The position numbers and the translations under genes are program-made. 42,315 nucleotides of DNA, from positions 1 to 42,315 of the forward strand of contig CAJUGS010000030.1 of assembly GCA_910586305.1 (NCBI GenBank). Direction: 5' to 3'. Position 1 is the stretch's first letter. Each line of letters starts with the position of its first letter. Positions 42,048 to 42,315 of the stretch are shown here, in pieces. The notes below the pieces were generated by a model. That model had not been told where the DNA came from, ran no database searches, and saw nothing but the letters and a program-made list of their open reading frames with translations. The stretch is from an uncultured Duncaniella sp. (GTDB taxonomy: Bacteria > Bacteroidota > Bacteroidia > Bacteroidales > Muribaculaceae).

Positions 42048-42315
42048 GCAATAATCGGTAATAACACAGTTATCACGACCGCCAAGAATTGTTAAAATAA
42101 GTTGAGAATAAGGGGGGAGGATCTGTATCGGAGGAGTGGGGGGATTCTATCAAGCCTTTTGTCAATGCTGTGATCTGACCGGCAAATCTTATTGTTGCTG
42201 ATACATGAAAAAAGAGGGACAAAAAAAATTACTCGTCGTCGCGACGAATAACTTTCTTACCTTAGAAACTGTTTAAAATTAGAATTGAAAAAATGTTATA
42301 GGGCATAACAAACCC
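42048..42315. other. Non-coding window edge with two palindromes
   Basis: No gene is seen. TCGTCGCGACGA (42236-42247) is a perfect 12-bp palindrome. TGTTAT-AGGGC-ATAACA (42294-42310) is a short inverted repeat close to the end. A minus-strand frame would end ...KKVIRRDDE with a stop at TTACTC, but it is closed upstream by a stop within 10 codons, so only a decayed gene tail is possible. Confidence 0.3.

Overview
The window looks like a chromosomal segment of a Bacteroidales bacterium, most likely from the Muribaculaceae or a close relative. This is inferred from several things: many Bacteroidetes-type promoters (TTTG, about 19-20 bp, then TAnnTTTG), few Shine-Dalgarno sites, families typical of the phylum (DUF4295, a DUF5723 outer-membrane protein, OmpA-type porin, TPR/transmembrane regulators, TonB-type barrels without SusD, golvesin-domain amidase), and moderate-to-high GC in the housekeeping genes. 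No 16S, tRNA or CRISPR array is present, so the assignment rests on gene content only.

Layout. 1-3.95 kb: a small DUF4295 protein, a small membrane protein, and a lipoprotein/outer-membrane protein pair. 3.76-13.53 kb: an accessory island bounded by directly repeated copies of the 3' end of the DUF5723 gene plus its downstream sequence. It holds two transmembrane TPR regulators with identical 5' ends and divergent 3' ends, a wrecked receptor fragment between them, two intact TonB-type outer-membrane barrels, and traces of a C39 peptidase/ABC exporter. 13.8-26.4 kb: gdhA, an amidase/golvesin protein on the opposite strand, manC-relA, and a very large secreted pectinesterase-like protein. 26.5-33.6 kb (mostly minus strand): an operon-like run of two rhomboid proteases, a membrane EEP-family protein and an M3 peptidase, then an OmpA-family porin and the SRP RNA gene. 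33.8-37.7 kb: a GH36 alpha-galactosidase, then a lipoprotein with TonB-C and WG-repeat segments preceded by a possible mini-ORF. 37.7-42.3 kb (minus): a small hypothetical gene, penicillin-binding protein 1A and UDP-glucose dehydrogenase.

How the parts may work together. The housekeeping part covers envelope building (PBP1A, amidase, Ugd, ManC), stringent response (RelA/SpoT), nitrogen assimilation (GdhA) and glycan use (pectinesterase, alpha-galactosidase). The most unusual part is the island. My inference is that it is a decaying, recombining module in which a TPR-sensor/transmembrane/HTH-like regulator controls outer-membrane barrels that once sat beside a bacteriocin-type (C39) peptide exporter. 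The sequence shows the duplications, the chimeric junctions and the remnants directly; the functional linkage is a hypothesis.
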